From NCBI GenBank assembly GCA_040902745.1, contig JBBDWR010000028.1:62001-126000 (forward strand): DNA of 64,000 bases, written 5' to 3'. This DNA is from JBBDWR01 sp040902745. GTDB lineage: Bacteria; Actinomycetota; UBA4738; HRBIN12. The notes under the pieces are model-generated. The model had not been told where the DNA came from. It worked only from the letters and a program-made list of their open reading frames with translations, and ran no database searches. The position numbers were made by a program, and so were the translations under genes. Positions 25,139 to 33,884 of this stretch are shown here, piece after piece (the first letter of the stretch is position 1; each line of letters opens with the position of its first letter).

Positions 25139-26088
25139 TGGCCGATGCCGTCGCGACGCGAGCGACCAGCGCCACCGTGGAGGCGGTACTTCGGGGACGG
25201 CACGCGGACGTGCGCGGACGACTGTTCCAAGCCGCGTTGCTGTCGATGCTGCTGGTGGCGATCGCCGCACTGGTGGCGCTCCTCGTGACGGTGCTCCTCG
25301 GCGCGTGGCCGGTGCTGTCGGAGCGAGGCGCGGACTTCGTGAACAGCAACACCTCGAGCATCGAAAGCCGCGCGGGCGTGCGCCAGGGATTGATCGGCTC
25401 GCTGATCCTGACCGCGATCGTGGCGGTGCTCGCGATCCCTTTGGGCATCGCAGCCGCCGTGTACCTGCAGGAGTACGCCCGGGATAACCGGCTGAACCGT
25501 CTGTTGACCTCCAACATCCGCAACCTGGCAGGGGTTCCGTCGATCGTGTGGGGGATCCTCGGACTCGTCGTGTTCGTGCAGGCGATGCGCGCGTTCACCG
25601 GCCCGGGCGACGGTACGCCCGGACGCAGCTACATCTCGGGGGGACTCACCCTCGGTGTCCTGATCATGCCGTTCGTGATCATCATCACGATGGAAGCCCT
25701 GCGTGCGGTACCCAGAGGTATCCGGGAGGCGGCGTACGGCGTCGGCGCGACACGCTGGGAAGTCACCCGCAGCCACGTGTTGCCGTACGCGGCGCCCGGG
25801 ATGTTCACCGGGGCGATCCTCTCGCTCGCTCGCGTCTTCGGCGAGACCGCACCACTCCTGCTGGTCGGGGCGGTCACCGGCTTCCTGTCCACCGGCAACG
25901 CGGGGGTCGCCGAGACACTGCAAGGTCCCTACACGGCCCTTCCGACGCAGATCTTCGCGTGGTCCAAACTTCCGGGCGACGAATGGGCGGCCAACACGAA
26001 CGCGGCGATCGTGGTGCTGCTGGGAGCGATCCTCATCGTGAACTTCGTCGCCATCATCTTGAGGAACCGGTATGAACGAAAGTGGTGA
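25138..26088 (+). CDS. pstA: Phosphate ABC transporter permease PstA
   Basis: 316 aa. Six helices, YLQEYARDNRLNRLLTSNIRNLAGVPSIVWG near the middle, and the EAA loop IREAAYGVGATRWEVTRSHVLPYAAPG. It pairs with PstC to form the phosphate channel. The ATG overlaps the pstC stop (TGATG), and the end overlaps pstB by 17 bases, so the three are translationally coupled. Confidence 0.95.
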   Translation: MADAVATRATSATVEAVLRGRHADVRGRLFQAALLSMLLVAIAALVALLVTVLLGAWPVLSERGADFVNSNTSSIESRAGVRQGLIGSLILTAIVAVLAIPLGIAAAVYLQEYARDNRLNRLLTSNIRNLAGVPSIVWGILGLVVFVQAMRAFTGPGDGTPGRSYISGGLTLGVLIMPFVIIITMEALRAVPRGIREAAYGVGATRWEVTRSHVLPYAAPGMFTGAILSLARVFGETAPLLLVGAVTGFLSTGNAGVAETLQGPYTALPTQIFAWSKLPGDEWAANTNAAIVVLLGAILIVNFVAIILRNRYERKW

Positions 26089-26977
26089 TCCGATGGACGT
26101 GACCGTAGAACGCGGGCAGCAGCCGGCGTCGTCCCTGCCCGAGGAGCGCGAGGCCGGCCACCTCACGGTGAAAGCCTCCAGGGAGGCAGCCGAGACCGCG
26201 AGCGAAGTCGTCTTCGACGTGAAGGACCTTTCGGTCTACTACGGGGACTTCCGCGCGATCCGTGACGTGAACCTTCCGGTATTCGGCAACGAGATCACCG
26301 CGCTGATCGGTCCGTCCGGCTGCGGGAAAACGACCTTCATCCGTTGCCTCGATCGAATGAACGACCTGATCGAGGGCGCGCGGGTCGAGGGCACCCTGCT
26401 CTATCACGGGGTGAACCTGTACGACCCGCAGGTGGATCCGGTGGAGGTTCGCAGACGGATCGGGATGGTCTTCCAGAAGCCGAACCCGTTCCCGAAATCG
26501 ATCTACGACAACATCGCGTTCGGCCCCAAGATCGCAGGGTTCAAAGGCAACATGGACGACCTGGTCGAGGAATCTCTGCGCAGCGCCGCCTTGTGGGATG
26601 AGGTCAAGGACAAACTGACGGAGTCCGGTCTTGCGCTGTCGGGTGGACAGCAGCAACGGTTGTGCATCGCTCGCGCGATCGCGACGAAACCGGACGTGAT
26701 CTTGATGGACGAACCGTGTTCGGCGCTCGACCCGATCGCCACGCAACGGATCGAAGACCTGATGCAGGTGCTCGTGAAGGACTACACGATCGTGATCGTG
26801 ACTCACAACATGCAGCAGGCCGCTCGTGTGAGCGACCGAACCGCGTTCTTTTCGGTCGAGGTCGGCGAGACCGGCCAGCGGACGGGGATGGTGGTGGAGG
26901 TCAACCGCACGGAGGCGATCTTCACGAACCCGAGCGACCAACGAACGGAGGACTACGTGACGGGACGGTTCGGCTGA
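26072..26977 (+). CDS. pstB: Phosphate ABC transporter ATP-binding protein PstB
   Basis: 301 aa. Walker A GPSGCGKTT at residues 80-88, Q-loop FQKPNPFPKS, signature LSGGQQQR, Walker B VILMDEPCSALDP and the switch His (IVTHNMQQA) are all intact. The PNPFP after the Q-loop is diagnostic for PstB. About 45 extra residues precede the usual N-terminus; ATG 26093 would shorten this by seven. GAGG lies seven bases before ATG 26072. The stop overlaps phoU's ATG by one base. Confidence 0.96.
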   Translation: MNESGDPMDVTVERGQQPASSLPEEREAGHLTVKASREAAETASEVVFDVKDLSVYYGDFRAIRDVNLPVFGNEITALIGPSGCGKTTFIRCLDRMNDLIEGARVEGTLLYHGVNLYDPQVDPVEVRRRIGMVFQKPNPFPKSIYDNIAFGPKIAGFKGNMDDLVEESLRSAALWDEVKDKLTESGLALSGGQQQRLCIARAIATKPDVILMDEPCSALDPIATQRIEDLMQVLVKDYTIVIVTHNMQQAARVSDRTAFFSVEVGETGQRTGMVVEVNRTEAIFTNPSDQRTEDYVTGRFG

Positions 26978-27669
26978 TGCCGCGCGCGCACTTCCACGAG
27001 TCGTTGGAACAGATCGAGATGGAGCTGCTCTCGATGGGAGAGCTGTGCGGCATCGCCGTAGAGAACGCCGTGCGCTCGCTGATCACAGACGACCCCGACC
27101 TGGCTCTCAGGGTGATCGAAGAAGACGATCCGATCGACGAGAAGTACATCGCGCTCGAGGAGGGCATCCTGGAGATGCTCGCGCTTCAGACACCGGTCGC
27201 GACCGATCTTCGGCTGATCTCCGCGATCTTGCACATCAACCTGCACCTGGAGCGGATCGGCGACCAAGCTGTCAACGTCGCGAAGATCGCGCGGCTCGTG
27301 CACGGCAACGCAGGTGACGAGCAGATCCGCGCGATGATCCAGGAGATGGGCGAACTGGTGGTGGCGATGGTGCGGACCTCGATGGAGGCCTTCCGGCGCC
27401 GCGAGCTCGAACTGTGTCTGAAGCTGCCGGAGATGGATGACCCCGTCGACCGGCTCAACCGGAACATGCACGGCGAGGTCACGCGGCTCGCGAACGAGCC
27501 GGAGCGACTTGACTGGGGCCTGCACATGTCGCTGGTGGCTCGCCATCTCGAACGGGTCGGCGACAATGCGGTCGACGTGGGGGAGCAGGTCGGGTTCCTG
27601 CTGACGGGCAAGTTCCGCGAGTTCACCGACGCATCCCATCCGGTCGAGGCCGTCCCCGATGCAGACTGA
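26977..27669 (+). CDS. phoU: Phosphate signalling protein PhoU
   Basis: 230 aa, all helical, with two PhoU repeats. Each repeat ends in the E/D-x-x-x-D metal-cluster helix (HLERIGDQAVNVAK and HLERVGDNAVDVGEQ). PhoU links the Pst transporter to the PhoR-type kinase and keeps the Pho response off when phosphate is plentiful. ATG 26977 overlaps the pstB stop; the end overlaps the response regulator gene by 11 bases. Confidence 0.94.
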   Translation: MPRAHFHESLEQIEMELLSMGELCGIAVENAVRSLITDDPDLALRVIEEDDPIDEKYIALEEGILEMLALQTPVATDLRLISAILHINLHLERIGDQAVNVAKIARLVHGNAGDEQIRAMIQEMGELVVAMVRTSMEAFRRRELELCLKLPEMDDPVDRLNRNMHGEVTRLANEPERLDWGLHMSLVARHLERVGDNAVDVGEQVGFLLTGKFREFTDASHPVEAVPDAD

Positions 27670-28390
27670 GTCGAACCCATCCGGCAACGACAGCGCGACG
27701 GAGTCGATCCCGCGGATCCTGCTCGTCGAAGACGAGGAAGCGCTCGTCGACTCGGTTCGCTACAACTTGGAGCGGGAGGGATTTGCGGTCAGCGTGGCCG
27801 GCGACGGCCGGGCGGCGCTGGCATCGTTTCGGTCCGACCCTCCCGCCCTCGTGATCCTCGACCTGATGCTGCCCGAGCTGTCCGGGCTCGACGTGTGCCG
27901 GGCGATCCGTGCGGAATCGGATGTGCCCATCATCATCGTCACCGCGAAGGATGCAGAGGCCGACAAGGTCACCGGGCTGGAGCTGGGCGCCGACGACTAC
28001 GTCACGAAGCCGTTCAGCGTACGCGAGCTGATCTCCCGCGTACGAGCCAACCTCCGTCGCTCGAAGATGCGAGCCGTTGCCGTGGCCGACGACGTGTTGG
28101 TCGGCGGCCGCGTCGAGATGGATGTCGTGCGCCACGAGGTCCGCGTCGGTCGGGACCCGGTGCAGTTCCCCCCGAAGGAGTTCGAGCTACTGGAGACGTT
28201 CCTGCGTCGCAAGGGTCGATTGCTGACCCGTGAGTTCCTGATCGAGGAGGTCTGGGGCCCCGACTACTTCGGCGATACGAAGACCCTGGACGTGCACGTG
28301 AAGCGTCTCCGTCGGAAGATCGAAGACGATCCCCACCGGCCGGTCCACCTGCTCACCGTTCGGGGGCTTGGCTATAAGTTCATCGACTGA
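27659..28390 (+). CDS. PhoP/RegX3-type response regulator
   Basis: 243 aa. The receiver domain has phospho-acceptor Asp68 (LVILDLMLPE) with conserved Lys117 (YVTKPF). The C-terminal winged-helix OmpR-type domain shows FPPKEFELLETFLRRKGRLLTREFLIEEVWG and TLDVHVKRLRRKIEDDP. The N-terminus is 17-18 residues longer than usual. Position in the pst-phoU operon marks it as the phosphate regulator, probably phosphorylated by the kinase at 20989-22356 and binding the repeats upstream of pstS. The start overlaps phoU. Confidence 0.92.
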   Translation: MQTESNPSGNDSATESIPRILLVEDEEALVDSVRYNLEREGFAVSVAGDGRAALASFRSDPPALVILDLMLPELSGLDVCRAIRAESDVPIIIVTAKDAEADKVTGLELGADDYVTKPFSVRELISRVRANLRRSKMRAVAVADDVLVGGRVEMDVVRHEVRVGRDPVQFPPKEFELLETFLRRKGRLLTREFLIEEVWGPDYFGDTKTLDVHVKRLRRKIEDDPHRPVHLLTVRGLGYKFID

Positions 28391-28480
28391 GCCTTGCCGG
28401 TATCGGGGCGCCGAACGTAGCATCGGGGTCCGCCCCGGCGGCCCCGGGGAGCACGCGCCTGGTCGACCCTGCCGGGAGCC

Positions 28481-30559
28481 ATGACGATGCCTTCCCCGGA
28501 ACTGCCAGAGGAGGAGCCCCGCTTCCTGAATCGGGAGCTGAGCTGGCTCGATTTCAACGCCCGAGTGCTGGCGCTGGCCGAGGACGCATCGGCACCGTTG
28601 CTGGAACGGGCGAAGTTCCTGGCGATCTTCGCGACCAACCTCGACGAGTTCTTCCAGGTCCGCGTCTCCGGACTCCAGGAGCAGGAGGGGGCGGGGGTGG
28701 GGAAGGCTGCCTCACCCGACGGGATGACGCCCGCGGAGCAGCTCGCCGCGATCCGCGCTCGCGTTCTCGACCTCCTGACCCGGGTCGACCGGACGTTGCT
28801 GCAGGAGCTCCTCCCCGCGCTGGAGAAGGAGCGCATCCGGATCGAGTCGTGGTCGGCACTGTCGCCCGAGGACAAGTTGTTCCTCTCCGACCAGTTCCGT
28901 GAGTCGATGTTCCCCGTACTCACGCCACTCTCCGTCGACCCTGCGCACCCCTTCCCGTATATCTCCAGCCTGTCGCTCAACCTGGCGGCGAGCGTCCGTG
29001 ATCCGATGACCGGCGATCGACGCTTCGCCAGGGTCAAGGTGCCGCCGCTGCTTCCACGTTTCGTGCCGATGCCCGACGGCGAGCGGTTCGTGCCGCTCGA
29101 ACAGGTGATCGCCGCCCACCTCGATGCCCTGTTCCCCGGTATGGAGATCCATGAGCACCATGTGTTCCGGGTGACGCGCGACGCGGACCTCGAACTCGAA
29201 GAGGAGGAGGCCGACGATCTGCTCGACGCGATCGAGTCCGTGCTGCGCCGACGCCGTCGGGCGGCGATGCCGGTACGTCTGGAGATCACACCGGAGATGT
29301 CCGACGAGGTTCGCGAGCTGCTGATCCGCGAGCTCGATCTCGACGAGTCGCAGGTGTACGTGTGCGATGGATTCCTCGATCTCGAGGGGCTGTGGTCGTT
29401 GCATCGGCTCGACCGTCCGGAGTTGAAGGACGAACCTTGGACCCCGATCACGCAGTCTCGACTCGTCCGGGGCGAAGGGGGTCGCCTCGACCTGTTCCAG
29501 GCGCTGCGCGAGGGAGACGTGCTCGTTCATCACCCGTACGATTCCTTCGCGACGTCGGTGGAAGCCTTCGTCGAGCAGGCCGCGACCGATCCCAACGTGC
29601 TTGCGATCAAGCAGACCCTGTACCGCACGTCCGGGCGCGAGTCCGCGATCATCCGCTCGCTCTCGCGGGCCGCCGAGCTGGGCAAGCAGGTGGTGGCACT
29701 CGTCGAGCTCAAGGCGCGATTCGACGAAGAGGCCAACATCACTTGGGCGCGGGCGTTGGAGCAGGCGGGGGTGCACGTCGTCTACGGGATGGTCGGCCTG
29801 AAGACGCACGCCAAGATCTCGCTCGTGGTGCGGCGTGAGGGCGGAGGGATCCGCCGCTATGCGCACGTGGGCACCGGCAATTACAACCACGTGACGGCCC
29901 GGCTGTACGAGGACGTCGGACTGCTGTCGGCCGACGACGAGCTCGGTCAGGACCTCTCCGACCTGTTCAACGGGCTCACCGGGTACAGCCGGCAGCGCGA
30001 CTTCCGCAAGCTGCTGGTCGCGCCCGCCGGTGTGCGGCCCAAGCTCCAGGAGCTGATCAGCCGGGAGGCGCAGGCTCCCGACGGGGAGATCGTCCTCAAG
30101 ATGAACAGCCTGGTCGACTCCGACATGATCGAGTCGATCTACGAGGCGGCTGCATCGGGGGCCGTCGTGTCGCTGATCGTGCGCGGGATCTGTTGCTTGC
30201 GACCCGGGGTACCCGGCCTGTCCGAAACCGTCCGTGTGCGCTCCATCGTCGGCCGGTTCCTCGAACATTCGCGGATCTTCCGCTTCGGTTCTCGCGAGCG
30301 CGGACACGACTACTACATCGGATCCGCCGACCTCATGCCCCGCAATCTCGACCGTCGCGTCGAAGCGGTCGTCCCCGTGACGGACCCGCACCTGCAGCTG
30401 CGGCTCGATGAGATCCTGGAGGTGTGCCGGGAGGACGATCAGCTCGCCTGGGAGCTCGGTTCCGACGCGAGCTGGTCGAAGGTGCCGACCGTCCGAGGCG
30501 TGAACGCGCAACTGCGTCTGCAGGAGCTGGCGGCGGAGCGGGCCAGGGGGGAACGTTGA
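28481..30559 (+). CDS. ppk: Polyphosphate kinase 1
   Basis: 692 aa, the usual PPK1 length. It makes polyphosphate from ATP reversibly. The N-terminal FLNRELSWLDFNARVL, the autophosphorylated His443 in LKTHAKI and a second conserved His596 in GRFLEHSRIF are present, with YAHVGTGNYN and NKxR-type motifs for ATP binding. It follows the pst/pho genes by 90 bases on the same strand, so stored phosphate and uptake are probably controlled together. ATG 28481 has GGGAG upstream. Confidence 0.96.
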   Translation: MTMPSPELPEEEPRFLNRELSWLDFNARVLALAEDASAPLLERAKFLAIFATNLDEFFQVRVSGLQEQEGAGVGKAASPDGMTPAEQLAAIRARVLDLLTRVDRTLLQELLPALEKERIRIESWSALSPEDKLFLSDQFRESMFPVLTPLSVDPAHPFPYISSLSLNLAASVRDPMTGDRRFARVKVPPLLPRFVPMPDGERFVPLEQVIAAHLDALFPGMEIHEHHVFRVTRDADLELEEEEADDLLDAIESVLRRRRRAAMPVRLEITPEMSDEVRELLIRELDLDESQVYVCDGFLDLEGLWSLHRLDRPELKDEPWTPITQSRLVRGEGGRLDLFQALREGDVLVHHPYDSFATSVEAFVEQAATDPNVLAIKQTLYRTSGRESAIIRSLSRAAELGKQVVALVELKARFDEEANITWARALEQAGVHVVYGMVGLKTHAKISLVVRREGGGIRRYAHVGTGNYNHVTARLYEDVGLLSADDELGQDLSDLFNGLTGYSRQRDFRKLLVAPAGVRPKLQELISREAQAPDGEIVLKMNSLVDSDMIESIYEAAASGAVVSLIVRGICCLRPGVPGLSETVRVRSIVGRFLEHSRIFRFGSRERGHDYYIGSADLMPRNLDRRVEAVVPVTDPHLQLRLDEILEVCREDDQLAWELGSDASWSKVPTVRGVNAQLRLQELAAERARGER

Positions 30560-30584
30560 AGGCGAACGGGTTCGGCGGGCGCGC

Positions 30585-32084
30585 ATGACTGTCGAGCGCG
30601 AGGTGAAGTTGGCGGTCCCTCCGAGCTTCCACATGCCCGACATCGACGGCGCGATCAACGGCTTCGTCGCGTCCTCGCAGGATGACCGCCGGATCAACAC
30701 CACGTACTGGGACACCGCCGATCTAGGGATCGCCCGCTGGGGATGCCAGCTCCGGCATCGCACCGGCGAGGGCCGCGGCGGGTTATGGACCGTGAAGCTC
30801 CCGGCCGAGATCGACGGCGAGGCGCTGCTGCGCGAGGAGCGCGAATTCGAGGGCGGTCCGGCGAAGCCACCGTCGGCCGCGGTCGATCTGCTTCGCGCGT
30901 ACATCCGTGGGGCGGAGCTGCGACCAGTCGCGAAACTACAGACGCTTCGGCGACGGGTGGCACTTCGCGACGGGCACGGGGTGGCGGCCGGTGAGGTCGT
31001 CGACGACGAGGTGTCCGTTCTCGACGGGCGTCGCGTCGCCGGCCGGTTCCGGGAGGTCGAGGTGGAACTGGACCCCACGGTCGACGAGGCGGTCGCGACC
31101 TCGATCGTGGCGCGCCTGCGCGAAGCGGGTGCGGGAGCCTCGTCTTCGACGCCCAAACACGTACATGCCCTCGGGCCGCAGGCAGCGAAGGCGCCCGAAC
31201 TGGTGGTGCCGGAGCTCGACGAGGATCCCAGCATCGAAGAGGTGCTCCGCGGGGCGCTGACCTCGTCGGCGATCCGCCTGCTCCGCCACGATGCGGGGGT
31301 CCGGATCGGCGAGGATCCCGAGGCCGTCCATCAGGCCCGGGTGGCGACCCGCCGCCTGCGATCGGATCTGCGGACCTACCGGGACCTGCTCGACGCGGAC
31401 TGGGCAGCCCCTCTGCGCGAGGACCTCGGTCGGCTCGCGGACGCGCTCGGCCGGGTCCGTGACGCCGACGTGCTGTGGGAGCGACTGCGATCGCACTCCG
31501 CCGGGCTTCCCGAAGCCGACGCAGCCGTGGCGAAGCGACTGCGCACGCGCCTCGAGCGAACGCGACAAGAGGCTCGGGTGGCGCTGCTGGCTGAACTGCG
31601 CTCGACCCGATACGGGCAACTGCTCGACCGGGTGGTCGCGGGGGTGCAGCAGCCCGCCGTTCTCGACGAGGCGCGGCGACCCGCCAGGGCGACGATGGCT
31701 GAGGTTATGGATGGCCCGTGGCGACACCTTCGAGCTGCGTTCGACGCGTTGGACGCCGACTCCGCCAACGAGGAGCTGCATGCGGCGAGGATCCGTGCCA
31801 AGCGCGCCCGCTACGCGGCCGAGTCGACGATCCCGGTCTTCGGCAAGGCGGCCCGCCGTTTCGCCGAAGCCGCGGCCGACGTGCAGGAGATCCTGGGCGA
31901 GCATCAAGATGCGGTCGTCGCGGACGCCTGGCTCCGCGCGGCGGCGCCTGGCGCCGGTTCGCGCACCTCGTTCGTGTCGGGTGAGCTCGCCGCGATCGAA
32001 CGGACCCGAGCCGATGCGGCGCGCGCAGCTTGGCCAGCGGCATGGAAGCAGCTGTCTCGCAAACGGATGCGGTTCTGGACGTGA
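30585..32084 (+). CDS. CYTH-CHAD domain protein
   Basis: 499 aa. The N-terminal CYTH domain (about 1-190) starts with the ExExK motif (VEREVKLAV), which binds metal-triphosphate or polyphosphate. The C-terminal CHAD domain (about 215-495) is an Arg/Lys-His-rich helical bundle (AVHQARVATRRLRSDLRTYRDLLD, LHAARIRAKRARYAAE), a fold known to bind polyphosphate and target polyphosphate granules. Lying 25 bases after ppk, it may bind, process or localise the polymer. The end overlaps the Nudix gene by four bases. Confidence 0.92.
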   Translation: MTVEREVKLAVPPSFHMPDIDGAINGFVASSQDDRRINTTYWDTADLGIARWGCQLRHRTGEGRGGLWTVKLPAEIDGEALLREEREFEGGPAKPPSAAVDLLRAYIRGAELRPVAKLQTLRRRVALRDGHGVAAGEVVDDEVSVLDGRRVAGRFREVEVELDPTVDEAVATSIVARLREAGAGASSSTPKHVHALGPQAAKAPELVVPELDEDPSIEEVLRGALTSSAIRLLRHDAGVRIGEDPEAVHQARVATRRLRSDLRTYRDLLDADWAAPLREDLGRLADALGRVRDADVLWERLRSHSAGLPEADAAVAKRLRTRLERTRQEARVALLAELRSTRYGQLLDRVVAGVQQPAVLDEARRPARATMAEVMDGPWRHLRAAFDALDADSANEELHAARIRAKRARYAAESTIPVFGKAARRFAEAAADVQEILGEHQDAVVADAWLRAAAPGAGSRTSFVSGELAAIERTRADAARAAWPAAWKQLSRKRMRFWT

Positions 32085-32491
32085 GCGAGAAGCAGGTCGA
32101 GGTCCAGGCGGCCGGAGGCGTCCTGATCGGCACCGACGATCGTGGACGCCCGGCGATCGCGGTAGTCCACCGGCCTCGCTACGACGACTGGTCGTTGCCC
32201 AAGGGCAAACTGGACGACGGAGAGGCGCACGAGGCCGCTGCGATCCGAGAGGTGGAGGAAGAGACCGGCTTGCGCACCGAACTTGGGCGGGAGCTGCCGC
32301 CGGTGGAGTACCTGGACCGCAAGGGCCGGCGCAAGGTCGTGCGGTACTGGGTGATGCGTCCGCTGGGAGGGGCGTTCATCGCCAACGACGAAGTCGACGA
32401 ACTCCGGTGGCTTCCGGTGGCCGAAGCCCTCGACATCCTCAGCTACGCCCACGACCGAGAGCTCGTGCAAGCGTTCGGAGCGCAGGGATGA
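32081..32491 (+). CDS. Nudix hydrolase, MutT1 N-terminal-domain-like
   Basis: 136 aa. GTG 32081 overlaps the CHAD stop (GTGA); a longer frame from 32030 would intrude into the CHAD gene. The Nudix box is complete: GKLDDGEAHEAAAIREVEEETGL. The flanking VVHRPRYDDWSLPKGK is typical of MutT1/ApaH-type Nudix enzymes that hydrolyse 8-oxo-GTP or diadenosine polyphosphates. In mycobacteria MutT1 also sits next to ppk and carries a fused histidine-phosphatase domain; here that second domain is the next gene, overlapping by four bases. It may therefore be half of a split MutT1. Confidence 0.9.
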   Translation: MSEKQVEVQAAGGVLIGTDDRGRPAIAVVHRPRYDDWSLPKGKLDDGEAHEAAAIREVEEETGLRTELGRELPPVEYLDRKGRRKVVRYWVMRPLGGAFIANDEVDELRWLPVAEALDILSYAHDRELVQAFGAQG

Positions 32492-32961
32492 ACGAGGAGC
32501 GCGTCTACCTCGTTCGACATGCGAAGGCCGGCAGCCGCTCGAAATGGGAGCAGGACGACCGGCTGCGGCCGCTCTCCAAGCGGGGTGCGCGGCAGGCTCG
32601 TAAGATCGCCAAGGCGCTCGCCGACGCCCCTGTAACGGAAATCGTGTCGAGCCCCTACGTCCGATGCGTCGACACGGTGCTGCCGCTTGCCGCCGCGCGT
32701 GGGCTGCCGGTGGTCCCGGATGAGGCGCTCGCGGAAGGCGTGGACGTGGAGGCCTGTATGGCGCTGATGAAGCGGTCGCTCGACGGGGCGGTGTTGTGCA
32801 GTCACGGCGACGTGATCCCCGCGGCCATCGAGGCGCTCGCCGCCGACGGTCTGCGGATCGAGGGGCCGGCCGGATGGCGCAAGGGATCGACGTGGGTCCT
32901 GGAGCGCGAGGACGGTCGCTTCATCCGCGCGCGGTACGTCCCGCCGCCTGACGAAGTCTGA
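32488..32961 (+). CDS. Histidine phosphatase, MutT1 C-terminal-domain-like
   Basis: 157 aa. ATG 32488 overlaps the Nudix stop (ATGA). RHAKAG (His11), the KRGARQARKIAKAL helix, SSPYVRCVDTV and the second His in VLCSHGDVIP show the SixA/histidine-phosphatase fold. The length equals the C-terminal domain of mycobacterial MutT1. Translational coupling to the Nudix gene suggests the two proteins act together, for example removing phosphate from nucleoside diphosphates released by the Nudix enzyme. Confidence 0.88.
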   Translation: MNEERVYLVRHAKAGSRSKWEQDDRLRPLSKRGARQARKIAKALADAPVTEIVSSPYVRCVDTVLPLAAARGLPVVPDEALAEGVDVEACMALMKRSLDGAVLCSHGDVIPAAIEALAADGLRIEGPAGWRKGSTWVLEREDGRFIRARYVPPPDEV

Positions 32962-32977
32962 GCGTACTCGCGCCCAG

Positions 32978-33763
32978 CTAGGGAACGGGGCTCAGTGCGC
33001 TGGCGATCCGGGAGACCTCTCGGAATCCGAGTCGCTCGTACAGCTGCACCGGGCCGTGGAGGTCGGCGAGCAGGTACACATAGGACGCCCCACTCACGGC
33101 TGCCTCCTCGAGCACCGAACCGACCAGCCGGCTGGCGAGTCCCCGGCCTCTCGCGTGCGGGAACGTGACGACATCGTCGATGTAGGCGACCCCGTCGCCC
33201 GGGACCAGCGCTGCAACCGCGGCGATCCCGCCGGGGCCGATGGCATCGGAGACTCCGAAGTAGCGCTTTCCGAGCGAACGCATCCGGCGATCGATCGCCC
33301 GTAGCCGCCGCCCGACGTCCACATCGTCGACGCCGAAGGCCGCGTTCGTCGCACGCAGAACATGGTCGAACGACACCTGATCGGGATCGAGCTCGGTGAT
33401 CGCGACGTCTTCGGATGTGTTCCTTGCGGTGACATCGATGGCCATCACGAGCTCCCATCGGATCCGGTCGCCACGTGAGCTGAGGTCGGTGAGCAGATCG
33501 ATCGGGCCGCCCGGGCGCATGATCGCGACGTGGAATCGGTTGGCTCCAGCGGCCGCCAACGCAGGCCCGGTTTCGGCCTCGATGTGCGCGAGCCGCAGGG
33601 CCGGATCGTCGGACTCGACCCGGGCGTAGTTCACGTCCCAGATCTCGGGAGAGGTTGGATCGGTCACGACGGCCCCCCATGAAGTTGGGGTGACCTGGGC
33701 CACTGCCGCATCCATCGTGTTCCAGTGTCGGAGGATCGCGGTCAACCGGTCGTCTTCCCGCAT
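32978..33763 (-). CDS. GNAT family N-acetyltransferase
   Basis: 261 aa from ATG 33763. The acetyl-CoA loop is in VVTFPHARGRGLASRLVGSVLEEA (R/Q-x-x-G-x-G/A), followed by the usual YVYLLADLHGPVQLYERLGFREV ending. The N-terminal half (to about residue 130) is probably a second, degenerate GNAT-like domain. TAGACT (minus strand, 33776-33771) ends seven bases before this ATG; ATG 33790 would place the start upstream of that box. The substrate is unknown. It is divergent from corA. Confidence 0.85.
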   Translation of the reverse strand: MREDDRLTAILRHWNTMDAAVAQVTPTSWGAVVTDPTSPEIWDVNYARVESDDPALRLAHIEAETGPALAAAGANRFHVAIMRPGGPIDLLTDLSSRGDRIRWELVMAIDVTARNTSEDVAITELDPDQVSFDHVLRATNAAFGVDDVDVGRRLRAIDRRMRSLGKRYFGVSDAIGPGGIAAVAALVPGDGVAYIDDVVTFPHARGRGLASRLVGSVLEEAAVSGASYVYLLADLHGPVQLYERLGFREVSRIASALSPVP

Positions 33764-33884
33764 GGCCGCGAGTCTAGGACGCTTCCTCATAGGCGTGTCC
33801 GTCGGTGGTGTCCAGGTTCGAAGTGAGAGAAACCTAGCTGTCGGGTCGCTCCCGGTAGGAACGTAGCGAGGGTAGGCTGCTTGC

